Positions 56,601 through 64,000 of a DNA stretch of 64,000 nt are shown here, piece after piece. Made by a program: the position numbers and the translations under genes. The notes under the pieces were generated by a model that saw only the letters and a list, made by a program, of their open reading frames with translations, ran no database searches and was not told where the DNA came from. Location: positions 2,285,392 through 2,349,391 of the forward strand of contig CM021312.1 in NCBI GenBank assembly GCA_010645155.1. The letters are read 5' to 3'. Numbering within the stretch: the stretch's first letter is position 1; each line of letters starts with the position of its first letter. This DNA comes from Tigriopus japonicus. Its lineage: Eukaryota > Arthropoda > Copepoda > Harpacticoida > Harpacticidae.

Positions 56601-58026
56601 GGCCTTTTGTTGAGAATTTTCTCGTGCAAGAACGAGCAAATAAAGCGTGCATTTTTTTCCAAAATCCTAACCAAAGGTGTTCAAACTTGCAATTCGACAT
56701 TTTTCATGGCATCTTATTCACAAGGGCGGCCTGTAAATTGCGAAAACCCTTAAACTGCCCAAATTCTCACAAGCCACCCACTGTTGCCAAACAAACCTTT
56801 TCTCTTCTTTCATCCGCCCGCGATAAGATTTTTGAAGAGATCACTCAAACCTCCCCCTGCATTTCTCATTGAAACAATAATTTTTTCCTCACGTAGCAAA
56901 CTAAAACTAAAAAATGTCCGAACCTAGTTCTGACCCATCCCTAACCATTTTGGCCCCAGAATCCCCAGCTGTATTCGTTCGATTACACTCATCCATTCCA
57001 ACCTTTTGGAAAATTTAAATATATTTTGGCAACATGGAAATCCATTTCACAATGCCAAACATTGTCCTATCCCTAATGATATGACTCCAAAAATTGGCAG
57101 CAGAATTGGGGTGGAACATAGAGTTTTACTAAAACTAAAGGAGGCACCCCGAGAAAAATGCAAAAGGCTGTCAGCCAGGGAAATGAGAATCTATGTTACA
57201 TGACAATGAATGATTCAAAATCCTACTCTTGCAACCTCAGATACGAAGTGTCAGATTGTGATAAACTATTTTAAGGAAATGACGCTCTTCCATTTAACTC
57301 ATTCAATTGCAAAACGCGTTAACAAAGTGTTGACATTTGGAGCACTTTTTGCTTTCTTAAACGATTTTCTTCTTCAAAAGGAAGGTGTCTCAAGGCAAAA
57401 TGGTTCAACCCTGATAACTTTCAAAATACACTTTGGGTCCAATCATTCCACTGAAAATTCAACGGAACAATATATTTGTTGCAGGAACCTCACATTTTGG
57501 TACAATGGTCGGACCCAAGATGTATTTTTGAAATCCATCCTGAAGTGCAGTGGTTCCTACTCAAGTTGAACATCTCCTAGATTTGACTTTCTGATTTAGC
57601 AACTTTTCTGCAAACCTATTGACCTAGTCAATACTAGAAAATCATAACATCGAGGTTTTGGGTTAAATCTTGTCATTCCAATTAATTATTAATGGAGGCT
57701 CCAGAAAAAAACCATGTCAATGAAAACTTTCAATTTCACAAGTTTGGTAACCCTGACCGTCTGCTGAACAGTTTTAGGATATGATTGATGTCATTGTGAG
57801 AAAATCATGGCGAAGTATGATTTTTCTGTAAAAAAGGTTTAATTTTTTACCGTTTTGGAAAAGCCTAATGTTTTAGAATATATATAGCCTCAAGTTGTAT
57901 TCTTGAACTTTGTCCAGAAGTACAGGGGTTGATCTTCATAAGAGCCCTGCGACCAACAACCCAATTTACATTTACTTACCCAATCAGAACGACCAGTAAT
58001 ATCTTCAGAACGTGGTCCAATCTCAT
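41430..58026 (-). CDS. Cys-loop ligand-gated ion channel subunit, complete nine-exon gene
   Basis: Pentameric ligand-gated channel subunit of the plasma membrane. Exons (minus strand): 58026-57980, 55380-55265, 54185-54115, 54035-53800, 48233-48148, 45703-45575, 44832-44634, 43341-42810, 41609-41430. All introns are GT-AG, all phases match, and the sum is 1596 nt (531 aa plus TGA). Domains seen: signal peptide about 1-21; extracellular beta strands with the ISAID motif; WPEPR; WTPD at 120-123; Cys-loop C164 to C179; TM1 about 244-268; TM2 about 272-292 (AAR then IVLLVTLVLVLIN); TM3 about 306-330; long cytoplasmic loop; TM4 about 511-530 at the C-terminus. The TM2 ending LVTLxLVLxNxFN resembles the insect channels related to Hodor/CG7589/CG6927, so an anion channel is likely; the ligand is unknown. 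Oddities: 14 rather than 13 residues inside the Cys-loop, and Ala instead of Pro at -2' of TM2. Introns 4 and 5 carry LINE fragments, and intron 4 also a SINE-like dimer and a MITE. Confidence 0.9.
42510..42758 (+). mobile_element. hAT-type MITE (Charlie-like ends)
   Basis: TIRs CAGGGGTCGGCAACCGG and, inverse, CAGGGGTCGGTAACC. Perfect 8-bp flanks TCTTAAGG. 249 bp in ion-channel intron 8, about 50 bp from the exon 8 donor. The open frame from exon 8 runs through it but is not coding. Confidence 0.93.
42810..43341 (-). CDS. Ion channel exon 8 (TM3 and intracellular loop)
   Basis: A 532-nt exon beginning ERIPVARQETALEFW, then the TM3 helix (ACICLVFAALGEYAFILWKM) followed by basic residues and a long hydrophilic loop. 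The donor GTGAAT follows KDSLE in phase 0. The open frame continues to 42579 but leaves the family alignment there, so the exon ends at 42810. Confidence 0.9.
43342..44633. other. Ion channel intron 7, nothing recognised
   Basis: AT-rich, with no conserved coding blocks on either strand. Confidence 0.5.
44634..44832 (-). CDS. Ion channel exon 7 (TM1 and TM2 pore helix)
   Basis: A 199-nt exon between CTTTCCAG and GTAAGTC. Encodes LRRYVSPYILSCFLP, then SWVSFLIPADIIAAR, then IVLLVTLVLVLINKFN. TM1 has the family's conserved Pro and the SWVSF motif; TM2 follows the AAR cytoplasmic end. Confidence 0.93.
45575..45703 (-). CDS. Ion channel exon 6 (loop C region)
   Basis: A 129-nt exon, acceptor ACTCTTTCAG, donor GTAAGC. 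Encodes SHDTNEMILNGGF...LPFKVAISRMKDSDVYRGHN, the segment between the Cys-loop and TM1. It ends with one base that completes a Ser codon with exon 7. Confidence 0.88.
46131..46258 (-). mobile_element. LINE 3' UTR fragment
   Basis: Contains the C-run/A-tail, the AAGGAATGGGATTCC hairpin and the first bases of the polymerase end (ATGAAATTTGATCTACCAAT on the plus strand). It matches the ends at 49.1 and 52.9 kb, so it is a very short 5'-truncated insertion in channel intron 5. Confidence 0.8.
47555..47905 (+). repeat. Palindromic repeat family, copy 2
   Basis: Contains TCAATTTCCAGCTCAATTGA, AGAGAACATAACTTTTGATT and AAAAGAACGCAATTGATTTA in the same order as copy 1. Lies in channel intron 5. Confidence 0.72.
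48148..48233 (-). CDS. Ion channel exon 5 (Cys-loop)
   Basis: An 86-nt exon found by looking for the signature C...YPFD...C. Acceptor CTATTTCAG, donor GTAAGT. It joins exon 4 (CG+G gives Arg) and exon 6 (T+TT gives Phe) in frame. The loop CKGMEFALYPFDSHVC has 14 residues between the cysteines, against 13 in the canonical family. Confidence 0.9.
49116..49605 (-). mobile_element. CR1/jockey-like LINE 3' fragment
   Basis: Minus-strand reading from 49605: YSTQRRSERYLILYVFK, VHGLCPNPGFEISCSDRRGF, then FLNTIPDQPTIQGLYRSANS and a stop at 49209. The 3' UTR ends in a hairpin (AATCCC/ATTCC region) followed by a C-run and an A-tail (seen as T then G on the plus strand). Lies in channel intron 4. Confidence 0.85.
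49900..50405 (+). repeat. AATTAC-rich degenerate palindromic repeat
   Basis: Alternating TTGTAATTTATTT, CAATTACAATTGCAATGAG and CAATTACATTTGCAAAAA words on both strands. No coding content. Similar to 58585-58995. Confidence 0.6.
50406..52340. other. Ion channel intron 4, nothing recognised
   Basis: AT-rich; open frames here are short and unlike any family I know. Confidence 0.45.
52341..52788 (+). mobile_element. hAT-type MITE
   Basis: TIRs TAGGGACAGACAAAAAGTG and, inverse, TAGGGACGGACAAAAAATG. Flanks GTGATATG and GTGATAAG (one difference). 448 bp in ion-channel intron 4. Confidence 0.87.
52832..52860 (+). repeat. (ATT)n microsatellite at a LINE tail
   Basis: About eight ATT units directly beside the LINE A-tail; part of the insertion's 3' end. 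Confidence 0.85.
52858..53288 (-). mobile_element. CR1/jockey-like LINE 3' tail joined to a tRNA-like dimer
   Basis: Same family as the fragment at 49116-49605, reading HGLCPNPGFEISCSDRRGF to FLNTIPDQPTIQGLYRSANS. Upstream homology stops at 53288, where two 126-bp tRNA-like units begin. The 3' end has the same hairpin, C-run and A-tail, then (ATT)n. Confidence 0.83.
53289..53540 (-). mobile_element. Tandem tRNA-like units (2 x 126 bp), SINE head
   Basis: Two 126-bp copies differing by a few bases. Minus strand: GTGGCCACGCGTACTAGCG resembles a box A of class II (Leu/Ser) tRNAs and GTAGGTTCGAATC is a good box B, with a long variable-arm-like stretch between. The units adjoin a LINE 3' tail at 53288, the usual tRNA-head plus LINE-tail layout of a SINE. 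Not a functional tRNA: there is no convincing acceptor stem. Confidence 0.75.
53800..54035 (-). CDS. Ion channel exon 4 (WxEPR and WTPD motifs)
   Basis: A 236-nt exon. The acceptor chosen is GTATAG at 54036-54041, because it alone keeps phase 0; the CAG eight bases further in would shift the frame. Encodes LLWPEPR, then FWTPDIIIHDL (loop A), then HSVYFKIR before a GTGAGC donor in phase 2. Confidence 0.9.
54115..54185 (-). CDS. Ion channel exon 3 (beta1-beta2 of the ligand-binding domain)
   Basis: A 71-nt exon between acceptor CATTCCAG and donor GTGAGC. Encodes IMPIGVYVNLPLSEISAIDD, the V.V....ISxID pattern found near the start of Cys-loop receptor extracellular domains. The following intron is only 79 bp. 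Confidence 0.88.
54186..55264. other. Ion channel intron 2, nothing recognised
   Basis: Only short chance frames on both strands. No MITE ends found. Confidence 0.5.
55265..55380 (-). CDS. Ion channel exon 2 (N-terminal mature region)
   Basis: Acceptor TTTCTTTTAG and donor GTGAGT bracket 116 nt. The reading frame joins exon 1 in phase and gives a Cys-containing segment (SYEDCLADPDVISEAFCLPK) followed by RKDVPPS. Ends in phase 1. Confidence 0.83.
56082..57005 (+). mobile_element. Fold-back element, about 0.92 kb
   Basis: GGATGAGTGTCATCAAACGA and GGGGCCAAAATGGCTAGGGA (56092-56140) are matched in inverse at 56945-57000. The arms continue inward (TGAAGAGATCACTC, CTTATCGCGGGCGGAT, GAATTGCAAGTTTG) to about 56400 and 56680. 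Arms are about 320 bp; no transposase. In channel intron 1. Confidence 0.85.
57006..57979. other. Ion channel intron 1, left part
   Basis: A 119-codon frame at 57210-57569 on the plus strand lies in AT-rich intron sequence and has no recognisable motif; treated as chance or transposon debris. Confidence 0.45.
57980..58026 (-). CDS. Ion channel exon 1 (start codon, signal peptide)
   Basis: ATG at 58026-58024 followed by a basic/hydrophobic stretch (MRLDHVLKILLVVLIG). It ends in phase 2 before a strong GTAAGT donor. The hydrophobic run continues into exon 2 (VVLVGSDS), giving a typical signal peptide. Intron 1 is about 2.6 kb. Confidence 0.85.
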
Positions 58027-58584
58027 TTTGGAGCTTCTCGGATCTTTCCCACAAATTTGAGGCCAAAGAAAGAGAGTCTTGGGAAGCTGCTCTGGACTCT
58101 CCAATATGTATTAGTCGGCCTCATACCCAGAGATAATCGATAAAGGAGCCTACAAGAAAAAGAGTGGGAGGCACATTCAAGAGGATCCTCATTTATGAGA
58201 GAAGGCATTGGTATTACAAGCATGTCTCTCATTGGCCATCGTGAGAACGAGCCCCTCACTGAGATCGTGAGGGGTTCCATTCCCGAATTGAATGTGTCGT
58301 AAGAGCCAACAAACGACAACGGCCTTGTTTCCCAACGAGGACCTCATCCGTCATGCAAAGGCTTTGAATAATTCAATCTCCCATCATGCACGCTCGAGAA
58401 CGATATCGCTATTACAGCCTGAACATGGTACATACAGGGTTGACAAATACTACTGTCGCACACAGACAAAAGTTCCTCAAACAAAGACGTCCTATGTTTT
58501 TAGTGTTTCCAGTTTTTGAGTCATTAACTAGTCTTCTCTGTGGTACAAGTTAGTATATGAAAGGTCAGCAGACCTGTGCAAATT

Positions 58585-58995
58585 ATTTTTAAAATGGAAT
58601 CAGTTACAATTAAGATTACGTTGATCTCAAACGTAATTAAACACAATAACAATTACTTTATTTGTGAATTTAGTTTATTGCAATTACTTTCAAAAAGTAT
58701 TGAATTACATTTCGATTAGGTTTTTTCTTGACTGTTTAAAAGTAATATTATTGTAAGGAGCATCAAAAAACTTGTCAACATTGAATGCAACACAATTTAC
58801 ACTGAATGATTTGGAAAGATGGGGAAAGTTCGAAACGTGTTTAATCCCAGAATTTGTTCTGTAGATGAAAATGTATTTGTAATTTGTAATTTACAATTAC
58901 TTTCAAATGACATTAATTACAGTTACTTTGATTTCAAATGTAAGGAATTACAAATAAAATTACTCAGAAATGTAATTACAATTACATCACTGGCC
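58585..58995 (+). repeat. AATTAC-rich repeat, second copy
   Basis: Starts near CAGTTACAATTAAGATTACG and ends AATGTAATTACAATTACATC, with AATTACTTTCAAA words throughout. Ends resemble hAT-like MITEs, but I could not fix a target duplication. Confidence 0.55.
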
Positions 58996-59215
58996 TGAGG
59001 GTCAGACACTTGACCATGGTAACTGAAATTGAGCCCCTAACGAAAAATGGAGAGACCAACCAATAACTTCGAAAAGTTTTACTCATTAAGAGTATTGTGC
59101 ACAGATATTGATAGATACGACATGCTTTACCAGCCCCCCTATCGTTTTGTAGACCACTTTTCGTTGACCAGGACCGCTCTGTCACAATCTGTTCTACTGA
59201 GCAACCTCGATTGAC

Positions 59216-59497
59216 TATAGGTCGGTTGTTGAGGTAGTTTGGAAGTATAGTAGAAGCACATCTAGAAGCATAGAAGAAGCATAAAAGAAGCACATGACGC
59301 GCAATAGAAATAATCATGCTCGATCAAGTTTCGCTACATAAGCTGTGTTTTTCAAAAGCAGCTGCGTTTTTCAATCGCACCTTATGTAGCGAAACTTGAT
59401 CGAGCATGGTTATATTTCTACAGCGCGTCATGTGCTTCTTTTGTGCTTCTAGATGTGCTTCTACTATACTTCCAAACTACCTCAACAACCGACCTTA
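59216..59497 (+). repeat. Near-perfect hairpin element
   Basis: TAGGTCGGTTGTTGAGGTAG to ATGCTCGATCAAGTTTCGCT on the left is mirrored by AGCGAAACTTGATCGAGCAT to CTACCTCAACAACCGACC on the right. Arms are about 125 bp and the loop about 25 bp. Upstream of the ion channel gene. Confidence 0.88.
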
Positions 59498-60834
59498 TGT
59501 CCACATTGAAGGATTTGAAGTACATGGAGATGAAAAAAAACTTTATTACTTATTTATCAAGTTTAGTATTTTGTTAAATTACATAATATTTCAGTCTAAA
59601 ATGTTGCTACCACTCTAAAATCTACCATTTTTTGCGAACTATGAACAAGCTAAGTGGAGAAATTAAGATTTCACCATCATTCCACGTTTTACTTTAGCTT
59701 CATTGCATTTGAAGATGACAGTTTATCGTCTACGCTTTTCATAAATTGCAGAATAACACTAACGGCCTTGTTACAACAAGGAAAATGCAACAGAACATTT
59801 ATTTGGTTGAAATGTCTTCTCATTTTTAGCACAATGGTAGGACTGAAGCATTCCTAAATTTGGAGGCCTAATTTCATTTCAATTCTTTTAAAAAAATGAC
59901 ATATGTAAACATCAGTGCTTTAAAACCTATTCGAGCACCAAATCAACGTGGTATTCTTGTTATGTTTTAGTTTGCCATTAAAGTTTAGGGGACTCTAACC
60001 TTTAACAACCCTGTATCCGACAATTTTGGGACAGGGCTTTCTCGTTATATTAGAGGATACCGAGAAAAAAGAAACGCAATTAATCAAAACTAGGGACTAC
60101 ACTCTTAAACTAGAATGAGACTCAAAGATGTACCCCAAAATCAGCGTGGATCAAAAATAATGAGATGGCTAAATCGAAACAACAATCCTTGGCAAACATT
60201 TTATAAAACTTTCCTATTTTCTGTGGAGCACTTCAAACTTTGTTCCACTATCGCTTTGCTATTACTTCACTGAAAATCTCGCTAAAGTTTTCTTGGACTC
60301 CTTTTGGGGGAAAAGGTGTTTAAGATGATGGAAAAGTGGTTTGGGTTAATAGCGACAGAACAAAACAAGAGCTCAGTGAAGAATGAGTTGGCATGTACAT
60401 ACTGTAGGTTGGCTCTTACGGCTGACCTCCACAGGTTCATCTGGCTGGGCCAAGAAAATATATGTTTGATCAAAATAAAGAAGTGAGCTTTTTGTCATGA
60501 AAAGTCACGAAGACACTTAAAGCCCCTACTGTTATTGTAGGCCTTAGAATTACACGTTCAAAAATGGCACTTGCAAATGGGGGACAAACATTTCTAAATT
60601 CTTACTTCCTCTTCAGGCCATTTAATTTAAATACTTGGTTTATCAAATCGTTACCCAAAGTCAGCTCCTTCTCGATTAAAGTGTTTTAAGATTCTAAAAT
60701 TCTCCCTGCCTCACTTTTGTTCATTAATTTCATCACTTTAGAAGACTGATAGATTTGATTTACCTTAGACTAAATTTATGGCCGGATATAATTTCAAATA
60801 AACCTACACGAGAACGAGAGGAATTATGAATTCC
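59498..60834. other. Intergenic, nothing recognised
   Basis: Upstream of the channel gene. No exon, RNA gene or promoter motif could be supported. Confidence 0.45.
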
Positions 60835-61210
60835 AGCAGGAACAATTCAATTACGTTCTTCTGCAAATGAGACCTTGCTTATGTTGATAAGAATACATAT
60901 TTCAATTTTCAGCTCAATCGAATGTCGGAGTCAAAAGTTATGTTCTCTCAAAGTTCAGTGCAAATCCTACCGAGAACGAATGAACTAGCCCTTTTCTGTT
61001 CATTGCTTTACCACAAAAGAGCGACTTCATTCATTTTATGCTCTCTTCAGTACATAAGTTTGAGAAGACATAACTTTTCGGTCCGCAATTCGATCGAGCT
61101 GAAAATTGATATACGTCGTCTACTGAATACAAGCCAAGTCTCCTTTGCAAAAGAACGCAATTGAATTTATCCTTCTGGAAATCATAATTCTCACCGTGAG
61201 CCTCCTATTT
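60835..61210 (+). repeat. Palindromic repeat family, copy 3
   Basis: TTTCAATTTTCAGCTCAATC with AAAGTTATGTTCTCTCAAA on the left and AGACATAACTTTTCGG, CGATCGAGCTGAAAATTGA on the right form inverted arms. Confidence 0.75.
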
Positions 61211-61756
61211 TTTGGAAAAAAATGGGACGTGCACAAAAGGTGCTCAAGTGAGCTTTTTAAATCATATCGCTAGTGGTAAAGCGGTATATATTTAGCGGTG
61301 TCTAGCTGTAACACTAAAAGAAGGCTTGTACTATTGAAAAAAATAGGACTTAAAACTGATCCAAACAAGGATTTAAATGTGCCTATTTGTTCAGTGGGTT
61401 CTAAAGAATCATTTTAATATCTGAAAATGTTTCCCCTATAAAGAGAAATCAAAAAGTTTTTTAATGTTTCTTTATAGTACTTTTTGGTTAAATGTGTATC
61501 GTTTCTATTTTATGATAAGAGCAATTGATCAACCATGTATAAACAGGGATATCTCAATATAAAATAAAGTTCATTTGCAGGGAGGACTAGAATCATGGAA
61601 TGGACGCTTACAAGGAAAAAAAAAACTTGGACTCGCCAAAATGGGCTGAGGTAATAAGTACAGCCAACGGCCGTGTTCTACCGCCAGCGGAATGATTTAA
61701 AACGCTCAAATGATCTTTATCTGGGATCTGAAATCTGGGATACCCCAGATTTTTCT

Positions 61757-62232
61757 CTGGGGGTGAGGCATGGCGTAGTGCGTACTGCGTCGGTTTGTCG
61801 TGCGGATAGCTGGGGATCGATCCCGGCTGACTGCCACTCTCCAAAAACTTAACTCTTCGGAGTCAAAATTTAGCATTTGAACCGTCTTTCAAATGCAAAA
61901 CACAACTTTCCAAACTCAACTCTTCGGAGTCAAAATTTAGCGTTGAACTGTCTTTCAATGCATACAAGGCAAGCCACGGTTCGATCCCGGGCTTGCCGAG
62001 TCCTAGTGACCTGTGGTATTAAGTTACATGCAGAAGTCACGGCCCTTGACGGCTTAAACGGGCGTACCTGGGGTCATTCCCGAGGGTGAGGTAAAAATTA
62101 ATGCTTGCTTGTTAGCTTGTCCAAGTGGAGCGGCAATATCCCCACAATGTGGACAGCCTCTATCAGATCGCAGCTGCGAAGCTGCGTTCTGACTCCACAA
62201 CAAACAAACAAACAAACAAACAAACAAACAAC
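61757..62232 (+). mobile_element. tRNA-derived SINE with (ACAA)n tail
   Basis: The head GTGAGGCATGGCGTAGTGCG (box A TGGCGTAGTGCG) with GGGGATCGATCCCGG (box B-like) is followed by a 65-bp block present twice (CTCTTCGGAGTCAAAATTTA at 61854 and 61920), a second GGTTCGATCCCGGGC, and a 3' tail of about eight ACAA units. Confidence 0.75.
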
Positions 62233-62872
62233 TCGCAAAATATGATCAACCTTCATGCAGTTCCCATTGGTTTCAAATTAACATTCAGCAGTACAAGGTT
62301 TTATTCAGAGTTTTTCTTTAAGCTAAAAATATTTCTATCAAAAGAATGCTTTGACTTGTGTCCAGATTTTTAACATTTATAATGCTATTACTATATAGTT
62401 TGCTTTTTAGTATAAACCTTAACTATAAAGTAACTATACTTTTATAGACAAATATAATTTTATATGCTTAATAATGTGTAGTGCACCTAAAGTCTATTTG
62501 GGACACATTCGTTTGGCCTCCATGTGCGAGTTACATTTTTCAGAGGACTCTAATCGAACTATTCTGAAATCCAAGGATTCCTGCTTTTTCCACCCAATTT
62601 TAAGCCTTAGATACATACGTATGTACTAATCTTCTCCAGACATTCCTTGGGAACTTAAGATCTTTGAAAGGTTATCAAACCAACCAACACCTTTGTATGA
62701 AGGGTTCTCAGTTTCTCATGTGAGTGTCAGTTTTTGGTTCAGGCAGAACCACTCGCTGTTCCAGCATCACTTGGAACGTTCCCGTCAACATTCAAGACAA
62801 GTTCGTAAGTGAATGGGCGAGTCAGAAAAGAGACAACTGCCCATTTTCCTCTCGTTTCTTACGTCAATTGTC
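62233..62872. other. Intergenic, nothing certain
   Basis: AT-rich sequence downstream of the SINE. The minus-strand frame of the possible exon continues to 62785 past its donor. Confidence 0.4.
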
Positions 62873-63010
62873 ACTTCCTTGAGGCGACAGCTTCCATTCT
62901 TGGATTGCCGAGGAGGGTTTTCCAATCCAATTAAAAGCATGGAAAACGCTACATAGATCGCCAATTTAATCGAAGTCAATTTCACAGACAAAACATTGGT
63001 TTTTTTCTTT
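62873..63010 (-). CDS. Possible exon of an unidentified gene with a hydrophobic segment
   Basis: A minus-strand open frame preceded by a strong polypyrimidine tract (63020-63050) and an AG, ending at a GTAAGA donor in phase 0. It reads KLAIYVAFSMLLIG then NGSCRLKEVTID. The hydrophobic stretch before a Cys-containing segment suggests a secretory signal. No in-frame ATG opens it except one inside the hydrophobic part, so an upstream exon would be needed. It is too short to assign to any family and could be chance. Confidence 0.22.
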
Positions 63011-63624
63011 CAAAGAATTTGTAAAAAAAAAGAAGAAAAGAAAAATCAAGCCAATCTTATATTAATGTCATTGGAATGTGTGTAGTCTACGTAATCAGAA
63101 TTAGTTTTAGACAAAAATTAGTTCCACCTTTTACTTTGAATGTTTTTATTGCGACAGACTATTTCGCAATTTATGTTAGCTGATAATTGGTAGATTATTT
63201 TTTTAAGCTTTATCAAGAGATTAATACCAGAACAAGTGAAGAAATTCCTCGTAATAACCAAACAACCCTTTTCTATTGATTTTTCTTTTTTTCTGAGCCT
63301 ACTGAAAGAAAGATGTGGCCGAAAATGTTCTTTTTGCACCCCGACCCAAAATTTCCGCTCAGAACTGAGACCCAATCTTTTGGTACCTAAAACGAGATCA
63401 AACCGAGATCGAAAATTGTTTCCATGAAAATGCCTAAATTTGAAAATACTTAGTTGGCGCATTTTGAAGTTAGATATTTTGAAGGGCCCTTTTTGAGTTC
63501 ACAAACTCTGGTTTTGATAATTTTTGATAAATGAGAATGATCTTATTATGTTAGGTTATTCTAGGCTTTGTTGGTTCAATTGGAAAAACATTGAGGGGAT
63601 TCAAAACATGAGAATCTTGTGTTT

Positions 63625-63935
63625 TTAGTGGCATAGTGTTAAAACAATTTTCAGAAGAGAACAAGCTAAATCATTTTCATTCTCAGTAGGATTTTCACTG
63701 AATTTTAAGAGAGCATAGATTTTGATTACGGCTTTCGATCGGGCTAAAATTTAAGATGCATAATGTACTTAACACAAGCCAAGTATAATTTTCAAAAGAA
63801 CGTTATCGATTTAAGGCTTGCTAGGTGGCAGTGAGCTGTTTCAATATTAAGAAGTCCCTTTTGAGTTTCCAGAGGTCGGAATTCAAGGTTGTTTTACTAG
63901 AAATCAAAATTCTCATCGCTAACCTCCCACTACAG
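63625..63935 (+). repeat. Palindromic repeat family, copy 4 (partial)
   Basis: TTCTCAGTAGGATTTTCACT, AAGAGAGCATAGATTTTGAT and TTCAAAAGAACGTTATCGAT match the right half of copy 1. Confidence 0.65.
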
Positions 63936-64000
63936 GAAAATCAATGCTTTAACTAACAGAACCTTTCTACAATGAACTCGGGCGAGAAATGGTTAGAAAA

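Noticed and set aside
56133..56960. hAT-like TAGGGATG ends inside the fold-back element
   Set aside because: The bases outside them are inverted rather than directly repeated, so they are not target duplications.
58023..58319. 98-codon minus-strand frame overlapping the channel start
   Set aside because: Its frame differs from the signal-peptide exon; probably 5' UTR or upstream sequence.

Overview
The window looks like arthropod nuclear DNA, possibly crustacean (the crustacean part is a weak inference). The sequence is AT-rich, with small coding exons bounded by GT-AG introns and introns of up to about 10 kb full of transposon debris. There is no prokaryotic gene arrangement. One palindrome is built from the arthropod telomere word TTAGG.

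Three host genes can be assembled exon by exon, all on the minus strand. (1) Positions 58026-41430 hold a complete nine-exon gene for a 531-residue Cys-loop (pentameric) ligand-gated ion channel. It has a signal peptide, a WTPD motif, a Cys-loop and TM1-TM4, and every splice phase agrees. Its closest resemblance is to the arthropod anion-channel subfamily that includes the zinc-gated channel Hodor. (2) Positions 39752-26156 hold a complete four-exon gene for a 358-residue type II membrane protein of the DUF268 family, which has a methyltransferase-like Rossmann signature. (3) Positions 23374-8649 hold the first three exons of a tandem paralogue of gene 2, with identical exon lengths (85, 227 and 249 nt) and phases. 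Its last exon was not found and probably lies beyond the left edge. A possible single exon of a further gene lies at 63010-62873.

The remainder is mostly mobile DNA. On the left (about 1-8 kb) there is an unrecognised 214-codon ORF, LINE fragments and a broken intron-containing hAT-type transposase gene (4864-6561). The introns carry hAT-type MITEs with 8-bp target-site duplications (11.2, 22.9, 35.8, 42.5 and 52.3 kb), a piggyBac-type MITE (18.3 kb), a 3.55-kb Mutator-like element with about 220-bp TIRs and a perfect 9-bp duplication (31.8-35.3 kb), and two nearly identical 1.17-kb TIR elements (13.6 and 38.1 kb). They also hold several large fold-back elements, CR1/jockey-like LINE tails, a tRNA-like dimer joined to a LINE tail (53.3 kb), a tRNA-headed SINE (61.7 kb), and minisatellites with 17-, 36- and 43-bp units.

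The most notable items are the reconstructed DUF268 tandem pair, the reconstructed ion channel with a 14-residue Cys-loop, the Mutator-like element, and a fold-back family whose inverted ends are themselves made of GGTCAC/GTAAAAA minisatellite units. All gene models come from reading splice signals and frames by eye. No transcript or database search was possible.
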